This document shows positions 1 to 13,291 of a stretch of DNA of 64,000 bases, piece by piece. How positions within the stretch are numbered: the stretch's first letter is position 1; each line of letters begins with the position of its first letter. Location: the NCBI GenBank assembly GCA_013387265.2, contig JABFTP020000103.1, forward strand, positions 17,626,001 through 17,690,000. The letters run 5' to 3'. A program made the position numbers and the translations under genes. This DNA is from Cryptolaemus montrouzieri. Its lineage: Eukaryota; Arthropoda; Insecta; Coleoptera; Coccinellidae. The notes under the pieces are model-generated. The model saw nothing but the letters and a program-made list of their open reading frames with translations, did no database searches and was not told the DNA's origin.

Positions 1-289
1 CTAACATAAACACACCTGCAAGGGAATTAGAGAGTTCCAGAACCACAAATTTATGAAACTCACAGTTTTCCTTCCGCAATTGAAACTCTACAGATCTGAT
101 AGATAAACTCCTGACACCTAATAACTTCTATTTTAAATTTGTCGCATTTAAAAATGTACCCAAACATTACAACTCTAATAAAAAAAATCTTTGAACAAAA
201 TAATACTTCACTAAACATTATGTATGAATTTCTTAATCTTTCAGAGACCTGTTCGTAACAATTTGAATCAAAATTTAAAATTTTGGGAC
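1..289. other. No recognisable feature
   Basis: AT-rich sequence with stops in all frames. I see no gene or repeat here; it leads into a decayed Penelope-like element. Confidence 0.5.
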
Positions 290-480
290 TCTCGATTTGA
301 TCCCGCTTAGCCCCTTACTAGCAGATATTTTCATGAACAATCTCGAAAATCTATACGGAAAATAAGTTAGCATTAAAACATATTATTTTTTGGTACAGAT
401 ACTTTGATTGTATTCTTGTTAGTTTTCGAAGCGAAAACAGACTAGTAGGCCCCTTTTCAAATTCTGTTGATAAAATGCTT
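290..480 (+). pseudogene. Penelope-like element reverse transcriptase remnant
   Basis: One frame reads PLSPLLADIFMNNLENLYG and, after a stop and a frame change, FWYRYFDCILVSF. These match the palm of Penelope-like RT; the intact version PLSPLLAEIFMNNLE and YWYRYVDDI is visible at about 10.55-10.65 kb in this window. The catalytic YVDD-type box is decayed to YFDC. The remnant is 5'-truncated, has lost its frame and is interrupted downstream by a (TA)n array. It belongs to a different, older PLE lineage from the copy at 9951. Confidence 0.6.
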
Positions 481-577
481 AATGAAAGATCATTCTATGC
501 TGAAATTCTTTCATTTCGTAGACATAGACCCAATAAAATATCGCAACATTTACAGACTCAACAATCTCAAAAGATTC

Positions 578-681
<104 letters not shown>

Positions 682-814
682 TTTGAAAAGAGAGGATTTA
701 CAAAAATTTCAATAATTGAATTTAGAATAAATGCTTATATAGATTCTACTAACCATACTACACATGAATAAGCCGTTTGTAATTCAATGATTCATAGATC
801 CTTTTCGTTTTTCT

Positions 815-990
815 ATCTATACCAGATTTAAATGCGAAAATCAATATCATTAAGAAAATTACATCAAATAATAATTATCCACTTTCCCACATAAAGTGTA
901 TTATTAAACGCAAAGAGAAAAATAATAATTTATCAATTAGTATATTCTATTATAGAAAACCCAGATAATAAATACACATCGCTACTAACA
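815..990 (+). pseudogene. Penelope-like element thumb/linker remnant
   Basis: The frame reads INIIKKITSNNNYPLSHIKC followed by basic residues. This resembles the PLE segment after the RT thumb, where an asparagine-rich NNxYP stretch precedes a helix. It is probably the continuation of the remnant at 290-480, separated by the (TA)n insertion. No GIY-YIG part is visible. The call depends on one short motif. Confidence 0.35.
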
Positions 991-2151
<1,161 letters not shown>

Positions 2152-2342
2152 TGTTTGCGCTATAGACAAAGGCGCATCTTATAGTGCGCCCGATATCGAA
2201 ACAGTGGTCTTGTCATTGGGACTTTACGATCTTAGCGATTATCATAAGTGTTTTGATAGTGTCTATGTCTCATTTAGTTATTTAACCTAAACTTTCTGCT
2301 AACGAATGATAACTAAATGAATTACAATTTCAAACGAGGAAA

Positions 2343-3389
2343 ATGCTCTGTAAATATCATAAGCACCACCCAAAGTCAGCTGTTCAGAGAGTTACACTAC
2401 CTAGACATCTTGGAGGTCGTGGATTAACAGATTTGAATAATCTTCATAGCAAACAGATTTTTCATCTACGTTCCCATTTTCATGATAAACAGAGAACGTC
2501 TAAATTACATGATATTGTTGTTGCTTCAGATTATAATCTTACACCTCTGAACATGACAATGCAAAAGGTAGATTTTGATATATTTGATGATAATTCTAAA
2601 AGAGAAACTTGGACGCAGAAGGAATTACACGGAAAGCACCCTAAAGAATTGAAAAATGATTATATTGATGAAATCGCATCGAATAAATGGTTAGTATCTG
2701 GAGAATTGTTTGCTGAAACAGAAGGCTTGGCAATTGCGATCCAGGATCAGGTTGTTTTCACGAGGAATTATAGAAAACACATCATCAAACAAAATATAGA
2801 TGATTCTTGCCGTAGATGTTTCTGTTCTTCAGAAACAGTTTTTCATATATTATCATCTTGCTCAGTCCTTGCTTCAACAGATTACTTAGAAAGACATAAT
2901 GCCGTCGCTAATATTATTCATTTTAATCTAGGAATTAAACATGACCTAATTCCCAAAAGAAAAAAATTTCACAAATATGAACCTGAGATTATTTGTGAAA
3001 ATGACAAATATAAACTTTATTTTGATAAAACAATTCTTTGCAACAGGGCTGTAAAACACAATAGACCAGATATCATTCTTAATGATAAACAGAATCAAAT
3101 AACATATATAATTGATATTGCTATACCCGACACACATAATATACAAAATAAATACAATGAAAAAATTTCTAAATATATGATGCTTGGCGACGAGAAAATG
3201 TGGAAAATGAAGAAAATCTTTATTCCACCGATTATTATTTCCACAACAGGTGTTATTCCTAGAAATCTTCATAAAAGTATTGAGATTTTGGGTCTGAAGA
3301 AAAATTTGTTTGAACAGTTACAAAAGATAACAGTCATCAAATCTTGTAATATTCTTCGTAGGTTTCTTTCCGAAAAAATAATGAGGTAG
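2343..3389 (+). CDS. LINE C-terminus with zinc knuckle and restriction-like endonuclease
   Basis: Open frame of 348 codons, the 3' end of a 5'-truncated non-LTR retrotransposon. Residues 156, 159, 168 and 173 form a Cys-x2-Cys-x8-His-x4-Cys knuckle. Arg-Pro-Asp at 241-243 followed by Asp258 fits the RPD-x(12-14)-D catalytic core of the restriction-like endonuclease used by R2/R4/NeSL-type LINEs to nick the target. The RT domain is missing, so the fragment cannot move by itself. The start shown is simply the first ATG of the open part. A second, damaged copy of the family lies at 52059-53330. The clade within the RLE LINEs is not settled. Confidence 0.75.
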   Translation: MLCKYHKHHPKSAVQRVTLPRHLGGRGLTDLNNLHSKQIFHLRSHFHDKQRTSKLHDIVVASDYNLTPLNMTMQKVDFDIFDDNSKRETWTQKELHGKHPKELKNDYIDEIASNKWLVSGELFAETEGLAIAIQDQVVFTRNYRKHIIKQNIDDSCRRCFCSSETVFHILSSCSVLASTDYLERHNAVANIIHFNLGIKHDLIPKRKKFHKYEPEIICENDKYKLYFDKTILCNRAVKHNRPDIILNDKQNQITYIIDIAIPDTHNIQNKYNEKISKYMMLGDEKMWKMKKIFIPPIIISTTGVIPRNLHKSIEILGLKKNLFEQLQKITVIKSCNILRRFLSEKIMR

Positions 3390-3414
3390 AGTCATAGGTT
3401 TTCTCTTTAGTTTA

Positions 3415-3518
3415 TACTGCTCAGAATCTCATTTCATATTTTATTTATTTGTTTATATAAATGTAATATAAATATTATATAAACTGACAATTTTGTCATA
3501 TTTATATTCAGAGCAGTA
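3415..3518 (+). other. Inverted repeat in the LINE 3' UTR
   Basis: Arms of 13 nt at 3415-3427 (tactgctcagaat) and 3506-3518 (attcagagcagta) pair with one mismatch, and the AT-rich interior is itself partly palindromic. It begins 26 nt after the LINE stop codon. LINE RTs can recognise 3' UTR structure for priming; applying that here is inference. Confidence 0.45.
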
Positions 3519-3732
3519 TTCTATTCGATCGTTCACCACTTCACACAAAGGAAACTATTAATGGGTAATATTCAGTGTTACTTGAATAAGGTCCGTACAC
3601 TGGATTTTTCCGAGGAGAAAGCCTCTGACACTACTCGTTGGTACATTGATATCATTGTCTGATGATGCTATAGTATGTATATATTCTGGTAGATTGATAT
3701 ATTCTCATAACATTTAACGTTATCCTAATATA

Positions 3733-4405
<673 letters not shown>

Positions 4406-6354
4406 CATTTGAAGAAAAATTTGCGAAAAGAAAAAGTTTGGACATTATGACAAAAGTCATAAGTAAAAACTTGGATCGATTCAAAAGATGGCCGAATTTT
4501 TCACGGCGGGATTCGTATGCTACCCGAAAGATGGAAGAAAGTAGTGGCGACGGACATTTTGGAAAAAACGGCTGAAACAAACTTGAGCACCTTAAATGAG
4601 TCTCATGTATTTTATATAAAAGAAATTGCTGACCTTCCATTACTCATAGTCGAAAGAATCTAACTAACAGGTTGAAAACACTGCGTCGAATTTATTGTCG
4701 GAAGCAATTAATTAGACAGTAACGACTTGCAAAGGAGCCGTAGATGTGTAGTACACCATATTCAAATTAATTGTACAAAGAAAACAATCAAGGGCGTTCC
4801 AGGCTTCGTTACTACCCACCTACAGAAGAGGGAACCTTTTGTTGTTTCAAGGGAATACCGATCTGCATTCTGTTATATTCGTTGGGAATGATTCATACTT
4901 GCTGAACGCCCTAATGAATTTAGAGAACAAATATTTATCGTAGATTTGCATATGGACTAGAATATGAAACTGAATTTATTGTTGTATCGTACCTTTACGA
5001 TTCAGAAGTGAATTACCATTAATGTTATTCAAATATGGGAATATATTTATGATTACCATAGTACAGATGTGAAATTTTAATATTCAGCATAAATGAAACT
5101 ATAATGTCCGTTCTAATATCAATAACTGAATAATTGATTCATAAAATAAGACATCATATCGCCACCTAAAATTTGACGACGCGTGATTTGCTATCTACGC
5201 ATACATGAATTTGAATGTTTGATTATTGAAAATAACTGCTTTTTACTCTATTAAAATTAGAGAGGTGATCAAGTAAAACTACGGTCATTCTTAATTTTTG
5301 GTGAGTACAAATTTCCTCAGATATATGATATTACCATATCTATATGCTACAGATCTAGATATACAGACCCAATGATTCATAGCCCACCACCATTATCAAT
5401 TTCTGAAATGCTTCAAGAGCCAACGTATTAACAGGAGTGTGCAAAATAAAGAAGCACATCAAAGTCTTATTGAAAGCTTTGAACATCGAGTTTCTCAAAA
5501 GAAATACTTCAACTAAAAGATATTTAAAACAAAGAATTGACCTCTCAGAGTTGACTGTAAAAATCGGTTTCCTCCTGAAAAATCATTTCGAAAGTAAGTT
5601 CCCTACAAAATATAAGCTTTGAACATCGGTTCTCTCCAAAAATTGACTGAACAGACTCAGGATCAGAAGCTACAAGAAGTCAAGAGAATCACAAAGCGAG
5701 TAAGATATTACACACTTTATTTTGCATTCTGCAATTGATGAATAGCAAATACAAATATGCTCGGTAATTTTATAGTTTTTATGTTAAAATGAATTGTTTG
5801 CGCCAAACCAAGGCAAGCAATTTAAATAAGAAATAATAATTCAGTTAGATTGAGATCAAAATTTCGAAAATACTGTAGATGTTTCGAATATTTGTGGCTG
5901 TTTTACAACAATAGGATGAGTGAATTTCTTTCTGAGCTCGGTATACATAAAAGCACACATTTTATATGTGTGCCGATTTCAGCAAGCCTCATATCTAATA
6001 GCCTCTATACTTTACCACAACCTAAACTCTCCACGAATTCAACCAGATCTGGAGCCTTTATGTTTCCTTCATTTGCTAGGTATTTTACAAGAAAACCAGA
6101 CAATATCTCAACCACTTACGCACCAAACATGAATGCCCTTCTAAAAGATATTAATTTTTAACCTCAGGAGATCGAGAGATATTTGGCAGCAGTGAGTATC
6201 TCATCCTATTCAGAGCTCTACTCAAACAACTACAATTACATCAGCTTAGTTTTCGATACTAAATTTTATGGAAAAATCATACTTGAGATAATCCTCAAAT
6301 TTGATCTAAATCAAAAAAAAAATTTATTGTAAACAACTATCACGGTTTTCTACC
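4406..6354. other. No assignable gene
   Basis: About 1.9 kb of AT-rich sequence. The longest open frames (61 codons at 5437, 103 codons at 5850) match nothing I recognise. The string aagctttgaacatcg occurs twice, at about 5476 and 5612. Confidence 0.4.
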
Positions 6355-7110
6355 TTGTCGTTTGATTATTATGAATCTTCTGATTTGTGTCGACACCAGG
6401 TCGAGACAGGTCGACAGTCGGTGGAATTACGTTACCCCAATTCTGCTAAGGCTTCTGACCGTAAACTCCACGTGTACTTTCTACAAAATCTTTATTGCTC
6501 AGGCATTCGTGGTAGCCTTTTAGTATGGATTGAAGCATTTTATAGTAAAGCTTCTTTTTAGAAACACACCTTTCTTCTCGGCTAGTTCCTCATTGGGAGA
6601 TTACAAATATTCATACAAATGAAATATACCCCGGAAAAATGAATGAATGGCTACAACCATTGAGTAGATTGGCATGGTAATAAATAATTCCCACAAGTCC
6701 TATCAAAGCAAAGATACCATCGAGAAATCTTCAACTGCCATTCCGATCTGCGACAACCTGTCCCGGTCTCGATACATCTCAAACATACAGATAAATATTC
6801 TTTTCAAAATGTAATGTAATTTTTTGTATCATGCTCTACAAAACCATAATTCTTTTCATGTTTGGAGACCCCGTCTGGTACCCTACGCTTATCAGGGATA
6901 TTCAGCTCTTAGATGAAGTTCGTCGAAGAGCAACCAGGACTTCAGTTCTCTTTCGTCTTGACGACAGACTTTAATCATTCAACTTATCAACATTTATGGA
7001 ACATCAAACTTCAGAGCCCTAAACGATATGTTCATTACAGACTTGTTAATTCATTTGTCTGCAATAATGATAATAATAATGATGATACAAATGCAATTTG
7101 GGCTTTTGCA
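6355..7110 (+). pseudogene. Jockey/CR1-like LINE RT remnant
   Basis: Two short stretches look like this group. At 6483-6560 the reading is LYCSGIRGSLLVWIEAFY, like the GIRG..L.W segment of Jockey/CR1 RT. At 6870-6945 it is PVWYPTLIRDIQLLDEVRRR, like the post-RT segment VWSP....DI..LE.VQRR. The catalytic FADD/YADD region between them is missing, so this is a deleted, degraded copy. The clade call is tentative. Confidence 0.45.
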
Positions 7111-7837
7111 AAAGTAAGCTTCAATAGGGGAAAATTATAAACTGAAACATACATTAAATCTTTCGGACCAAAAACCTTAAATAAATATCATGGCATTGAA
7201 AAAATTGAGGACTCGGACACTACAATCAGACTATTACAAAAGAGAGTAACTAGTTCTGAAGACCGATCTTAACGCCAAGAAGAAAATGTCCGCTATTACA
7301 TCTCTCGCTATTCCGGTAATTTGGTACTGATTTGGCATCATCGAATGAGCACAGCAGAAAACTTTGCCGATAAACCAGAAAGCTACCAATTATATGTACC
7401 TAGAAATGAAGAGGTAAAAGAAATATTGAATATAGAAATAACTCTTCAATACCTTTAAGGGACTTGAACAATACCTGAAACTTAAAACAAAGCCATTAGT
7501 ATGATATACCGATAGAACGCGAAAAGTGAGGAAGACAGAAACACCAATGAAACCTAACTCGGTTGTATTCGCAGTAAAGAGAGTAAAAATAGTGAAAGAA
7601 AAGTTGGAATTGAAAAAGAAAGAAAAAAATTAAAAAATAACATGACAAAGTAATGCGCGGACAGATAGTGAAGGAAGCTGAGATAGACTTCAGAAACATC
7701 AGTAAAACATGAAAATAGATAGATCATGCAAATCTTAGGGCAGACGCAGAAGGTCTGAAAGTAGCTTGCCAAGTACAAGCTATAGCAACAAACTAGATGG
7801 GACACGGTGGGTAAGAAAACGTGTCCCTGCTTTGCCG
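7111..7837. other. No firm feature
   Basis: A short stretch at about 7270-7440 contains LYVPRNEEVKEIL, which faintly recalls the start of a retrotransposon integrase, but I would not call it. The remainder is AT-rich. Confidence 0.3.
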
Positions 7838-7975
7838 AATTTGAATGCAATACGACAGGCTCTACAAAAAGAGTGACCCGAAATAGACCAAGGATAAATC
7901 CGTAATCTTATCGATGGTATGCCAAAACGCATTCAAGTCGTGATAAGAGCTCGAGGAGGTTACACTCGCTACTGA
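7838..7975 (+). pseudogene. Tc1-like transposase C-terminal fragment
   Basis: The frame reads NAIRQALQKE, stop, PEIDQG, stop, IRNLIDGMPKRIQVVIRARG, then GYTRY and the terminal stop at 7973-7975. The ending ..LI.SMP.R.Q.VI.ARGG.T.Y is the conserved tail of Tc1-family transposases. Two internal stops and the absence of the DDE core make it a dead fragment. No inverted terminal repeat was recognised nearby. Confidence 0.7.
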
Positions 7976-8418
7976 GCGGGTGTTTATTCAATTTTCTATT
8001 CGAATTCCTCCACTTCTATACCACTTTATATTTTTCCGTAAGTAAAAACTTTTGCTTTAAGTCCTGACAATGCTAATGAAAAACTGTATCATGAAAAAAT
8101 CAACTGGCGGTATGAATCAAAGATAACGTCATTAAAGATGAATGTAATTTCTGATGAAGTGTATCTTTATGAAAAATTTAACTCTGTAATTCTAGAGGAC
8201 GTATCAAAATTCGTAAAAAACATTTTTGTTTTACTCTCTTATATCGCTATTAAAAATGCATTTTCACACATAACAGATACCGATTGTTAGTCGACGGTAA
8301 ATAATTTGTAGAGTTATCAAGAATTCATAAATAATGAACGATAAATCGGAGAGTTATGGAGTTTTTACTAGAGGATTATTTCTGCAGGATCGAATTTTTT
8401 GTCGGTGAGTGTATAATA
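7976..8418. other. No assignable gene
   Basis: AT-rich spacer between the Tc1 fragment and the mariner element; nothing recognised. Confidence 0.4.
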
Positions 8419-9686
8419 CCAGGTTGTTCAATAAGTTTTGTCGTTATATAAGACAAACACAATGCTATGATTCAAAATACACTTTATCATTCAGTATAAC
8501 CTCCCTGAATATTAATACACTTGCTCCATCGATCCTCCAATCTGTGGAATCCGGAAGGTCGGCAAAACAAGCTTCATCAGCCATTATGATCTTTTCATTT
8601 GATGAAAAACGCTTGCCACGCATACATTTTTTGAGATCTGGGAACAAATGGAAGTCGCTGGGGGCTAAATCTGGTGAATACGATGAATGCTCCAACAATT
8701 CGAACTTTAATTCATGGATTTTAGCCATTGTCAAAATGCTCTTGTGACACGGTGCATTGTCCTGATGGAAAAGTTTTTATTTTTGTGCAAACCGGGTGTT
8801 TTTTCACGAATTTTTTTCCTTCAACTGGTCCAGAAGGTTGCAATTAATATTCAGAATTAATTGTTTTAGCAGTTTGCAAGTAATCCACAAAGTAAATTCC
8901 TTTCGTATCCCAAAAAACTCATGCCATAACCTTCTAGGCCGATTTCCGGACACTGACTCGTTTCGAAGCCGTACAACCAGGTTCATACCACTCCTTAACC
9001 TCTTGTTTTGATTTGGGATCATGGTGATAGACCCAGGTCTCATCCATAGTGATGAATTGACGCACAAAATCCACTTTATCCTTTTTAAAACGCTCCAAAT
9101 GTTGCTGAGAAAGTCGCATTCGAATGTGTTTTTGTTCCATTGTTAGCCGATGCGGCACCCCTTGTGCACACAGCTTTCTAAAACAGAAAATTCCACTCAA
9201 AATATGGCCCACACTGCCTAATGATATGTGTAGAGCCTCCACTATATCCCTCTCAGTCAATCGACGATCTTCCAAAACCATATCCTGTATTTTGGCTATG
9301 ATTTCTGGTGTTGATGCGCTTTTTAGACGTCCTTCACCTGGATCATCTTCAAGGTTTGAACTACCACGTTTAAATTCAGCAACCCATTTTTCTACTGTTC
9401 TAATAGTGGGTGAACAATCATTATACTTCTTAACATTCGTTCGTGAATTTCTTTCGGTGCTACACCTTCCAAAAATAAGAATTTGATCACTCCACGATAT
9501 TCAGTTTTTTCCATTGTACAAAAATACTGTGACATGGTGACACTAAATGGCTTGTAAACAAAGAATGAATTGACAGATTGAAATGAACCTTCAGATACAT
9601 TCATATGAAGAGTGTACCAACAAAACAAAAACAAATTTGGACTAGTAGCAACTCTTATCGGACGACAAAACTTGTTGAACACCTTG
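8419..9686 (-). mobile_element. mariner element, full length but inactive (about 1.27 kb)
   Basis: The ends are imperfect inverted repeats of about 28 bp: the left one begins ccaggttgttcaataagttt at 8419, and the right one reads inward as caaggtgttcaacaagtttt from 9686. The left flank is TA, the usual mariner target; the right flank is CA, probably mutated. The length is normal for a mariner, and the single gene fills the interior on the minus strand. Confidence 0.85.
8465..9514 (-). pseudogene. mariner transposase pseudogene
   Basis: Starts at 9514 with MEKTEYRGVIKFLFLEG, the typical N-terminal helix-turn-helix. A frameshift near 9430 moves the reading to DCSPTIRTVEKWVAEFKRG. The second helix-turn-helix follows, then the first catalytic Asp in FITMDETWVYHH (about 9045). 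A stop interrupts near 8930. The second Asp is in HQDNAPCH (about 8770) and the third in YSPDLAPSDFHLF (about 8670), so the D,D34D arrangement can be read across the breaks. Length agrees with the usual 340-350 residues. The wording resembles the vertumnana/cecropia side of the family, which is only my impression. Confidence 0.85.
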
Positions 9687-10000
9687 CAATGCTAGTAATG
9701 AAAAGTAAAATTCCTGAATAATTAAACAATTCATATAAGTTTCAAATATTGAGAAAGTTATCAAAGAAATTGACAGAAAAGAGCAGCAAAAATATTGAAG
9801 TTAAGTATAAAATGAAGCTTACTACAATTTTATAATAAAAGAAAATAATCAAGCAATGAGGAAGACATTCAGGTTTCAAGGTATCTGAAATGCAGAATGA
9901 GATAGGCAGAAACAAAAGGTACAAAAGCATGAGGCTGTGAAAATCTATAAATAATAAAAGACAAGTACTGTGTTTTAAGGAATTTTACTTGATATTTGCG

Positions 10001-10043
10001 ATTCGTAACGCGTTTCACTTCACCGTAGCATCTTCAGACGAAT
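10001..10043 (-). other. Hammerhead-like motif in inverted PLE terminus
   Basis: On the minus strand: stem-I half ATTCGT (10038-10043), CTGAAGA (10031-10037), a weak helix-II region, GAAA (10013-10016), CGCG, TT, then ACGAAT (10001-10006) closing stem I with six pairs. Helix II is partly mutated here. See the better copy at 48375-48417. Confidence 0.35.
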
Positions 10044-10349
10044 GAATGTACAGAAAATATAAATGAGAATATAAATATAATTGTTCTTGAGTAATTAAAA
10101 GCTTATTGGGTTGATTCTCTTAAGTGGTTATTGATGAGAGGTATATCCAATAAAATTAAGGAATAGATTGCTCCCCGAAGAGATTCAATAGAGGTGAAGG
10201 GCTTAAATCGACTTGGTCATTGATGAGTTTACCTCAGTGTTTGTATTTATTGATTTCTAAAGTTTCCCAGAGATCTATCTTCGAATATTTATTATCTGTA
10301 TGCAAAATTTCAAACTGCGGGACAAAACAGAGATGATTCGCGTAATTGG

Positions 10350-11541
10350 CAAATCTATTACTATTTCCCAACATTCCTCCGAAAGATACGTATTACTTAG
10401 TTGAAGAATTATTAGAAAAGAATCATGTCAATACTATCATTATATCAGATATTCTTTCATTATTACAAATTTGTTTAGATCAAAATTATTTCCATTTCAA
10501 TAACAAATATTATACTTTTGAAGACGGCTTGATTATGGGCAATCCGTTAAGTCCTTTGTTAGCAGAAATATTCATGAATAATTTAGAAAAATTAATTTAT
10601 AATCATCCACACAGTGAATATTGTTTATACTGGTATCGCTATGTAGACGATATCATTATTTGCTTCACAGGAAAGATAGACAGTTAAAAATTTTCGAAAA
10701 TCATATAAATTCATTACATCCAAAAATTGGATTCACAACCGAAATAGAAAGCAATAATTGGATAAATTTCCTAGAATGCAAATTTCGAATGCAAATGGTA
10801 AACATGTTTTAGCAATTTACCATAAGCCGTCACATACAGATATTATAATACATAAATCGTCGTGTCATCCGTATCAACATAAAATGTCAGCATTCAATTG
10901 TTTTATTCATAGATTGATTAACATCCCGTTATCACCAGAAAATTTTAAATTTGATTAAACAAAAATAATGGTTACAATACCAAACTAATAATATAATAAT
11001 ATTTTAAATAAAAACAGAGTAGAATCGCATTGAATGAAGTTTACCTTGTCGATAAATTGAAACAAAAATTCAACACCTTAACTTACGTTGGCATTACAAG
11101 TGAGAAACTGAAATCATTCTGGAGTAACAATAATTTCAACATAGCTTTCCAAACTAATAATAATTTAGGCAAATATATAAAAATAATGAAACCAAATCAG
11201 GTAAAAACAATAAATCAGGTATTTATAGATTGAATTGCAATGACTGTGATAATTTCTACGTTGGTAAAACACAGAAATTTAAATATTAGAATATCGGAAC
11301 ATCAACGCCGTTTTTCAAATAAAAATCAGATTCAAATTACGCGAATCATCTCTCAGAAAATAATCACTCTTTCGACCCACAGTTTGAAATTTTGCAAACA
11401 GATAATAAATATTGGAAGGTAGATCTTTGGGAAACTTTCGAAATCAATAAATACAAACACTCAGGTAAACTCATCAATGAACAAGTCGATTTAAGCCCTT
11501 CACCTCTATTGAATCTCTTCGGGGAGCAATCTATTCCTTAA
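10350..11541 (+). pseudogene. PLE reverse transcriptase and GIY-YIG endonuclease, disrupted
   Basis: The RT palm reads GNPLSPLLAEIFMNNLEKL and then YWYRYVDDIIICF with the catalytic YVDD (about 10634-10660). After frame changes the thumb appears as HKSSCHPYQHKMSAFNCFIH and RLINIPLSPENF (about 10850-10945). The linker contains TYVGITSEKL and AFQTNNNLGK (about 11075-11180). The endonuclease reads GIYRLNCNDCDNFYVGKTQK (about 11218-11275), with the GIY, YVG and Cys-x2-Cys of PLE nucleases. It ends with PSPLLNLFGEQSIP and a stop near 11541. Several stops and frameshifts make it inactive. Confidence 0.8.
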
Positions 11542-11802
11542 TTTTATTGGATATACCTGTCATAAATAACCACTTAGGAAGAAGTAACCCAATAAGCTTT
11601 TAATTACTCAAGAATAATTATATTTATATTCTCATTTATATTTTCTGTATATTCATTCGTTTACAGAAGCTACGGTGTAGTGAAACGCGTTACGAATCGC
11701 AAATATTAAGTAAAATTCCTTAAAACACAGTACTTGTTTTTTATTATTGATAATGTAATTTTACCAAGTAAAAGCCTCCCAAACTCAAATGAAAATCTAT
11801 AA

Positions 11803-13059
11803 CCTCAATCCATCGAGCTAGTCAAATAACCGGAAGTTACATGATATCTAACCCTGTTTGATTCGACGAAATATGCAGGTTTATTTTCACAAACTATTGA
11901 AAACATAGGCTGAATACTGGATTTATAACTACATTGAGAATACAAGATCTCCTAGATCAGAAACTAAGCAGAAAATGCCGGAAATTGGAAAATTACGGAA
12001 AGAATAAGTATTTCAACTTGAGCAGATACGGCGATAAGTACTATGTTCGAAAGGTATTTGAAAAGCCAGACACACCTCCAATCTAGGCGGAATTTTGTCC
12101 CTCTTGAACGTAGTAGCGTGAACTTGAAATCACCTTAACAGAACTACAGTAACCAACGTTATAGTTTTATATCAGAATATTCTTCCACACTGTATCATAT
12201 GCTGCAGAAAGGTATAAGAATGCGACACCTATTCTTAACTGACACTGAAATCTTTCGTGAATAAATAGCAATGCGTCCTGGGAAGTGCTCTGCACAAGAT
12301 GAAATATTCGCTGCACAATCATACAACTTCTCTGCAATCAACTGAGGACTAAAATTTTCATAGTTTCAGCTAGACACAATGGCGATAAAAACATATAATG
12401 AAAGATCGCTAATCGAAATAAGATAAGTTCTTTTTCGTTTCGTATCAACAACTTGTCTGATACGATTCTTGAGTGTCATCCACTTACACGTTTCCATATC
12501 GATTTGTTACTTCCCCTCTTGGGCGAAATGTGCATCACAAAAGCCGAATTCGACTTGTCAAAGGCACTCAACGAGCTGATGGGAGGCTAAACGAAGTTAG
12601 GGGTGACATAAAATTGCCATTCTTGGAATAATGTAGTTGGGGATGTCTTCATGCCGCTAAATAAGCGTTACGGTGATGATTCAGAAAAATAGCAGATGTC
12701 ATTGTCCTCACAGAATCCGATGTTTGATAAATTATAGGTCAGAAATATGCAAAGTTAATTTTGCTTTCTCTTTTCAGACTGGAAATAGGGAGCTAACTAC
12801 CACTAGCATTTTTGCATCAATAGATTCTAATATTGAGTATTTCTTGCTTTCCTGATGAGGAAATTCGAATAAATAACCTAAATATTATTAGAGAAACTCA
12901 AAATAGTTAATTCCGTTGAAAGATAATTTGTAGATCGATCCACATTATGAACATTGGGTATCTGAATGCAAGTTGTATGGGAATGGACATTTTCTGTCGC
13001 TGTTTTTACAAACATTGGTGAGATAATATTTTTGGTGCATCCTGTTCGAGTTTTCTATG
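11803..13059. other. No assignable gene
   Basis: About 1.25 kb of apparently single-copy AT-rich sequence; no motif recognised. Confidence 0.4.
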
Positions 13060-13218
13060 CTATATCAACGATTTTTGGAATGAATTGCATGAATGTTCGT
13101 TATATTTGAAGATTTCCTTCAATCTTTCTACAATTGGTGGTAGAGGCTTCAAATAGTCTGCTCCTAACATAATATTGCATCTACCTATGGCGAATACACC
13201 ACTGGCAGCACAATTATC
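13060..13218 (-). CDS. Possible last exon of an unidentified gene
   Basis: On the minus strand a plausible acceptor (gagtttag, ending at 13219) is followed by 52 sense codons and a stop at 13060-13062. The product has spaced cysteines (DNCAASGVFAIGRCNIML and NEHSC) and KPLPPIVERLKEIFKY. The frame is closed by a stop just upstream of the acceptor, as expected for intron. I do not recognise the family; a secreted cysteine-containing protein is only a guess. A PLE is inserted about 75 bp upstream at 13292. No nearby AATAAA was seen. Confidence 0.25.
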   Translation of the reverse strand, partial: DNCAASGVFAIGRCNIMLGADYLKPLPPIVERLKEIFKYNEHSCNSFQKSLI

Positions 13219-13291
13219 CTAAACTCGATTATAGATGTCAACATCTTTGATATCATTGAACGATGAAGCCTGAACTACGTGATAGTTGATA

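Larger units (their letters stand above)
9951..11789 (+). mobile_element. Penelope-like element, family 1, copy 1
   Basis: Flanked by a 13-bp direct duplication tgaaaatctataa at 9938-9950 and 11790-11802, which fixes both ends. The left 400 bp (9951 to about 10349) are an inverted copy of the element's own 3' end (about 11334-11789). This arrangement, a partial inverted 5' flank plus a 5'-truncated body, is known for PLEs. Other copies of the family are at 27383, 47929 and 59852. Confidence 0.85.

Noticed and set aside
7270..7440. Possible LTR-retrotransposon integrase start (LYVPRNEEVKEIL)
   Set aside because: A single 13-residue resemblance with no zinc-binding HHCC or catalytic residues nearby.
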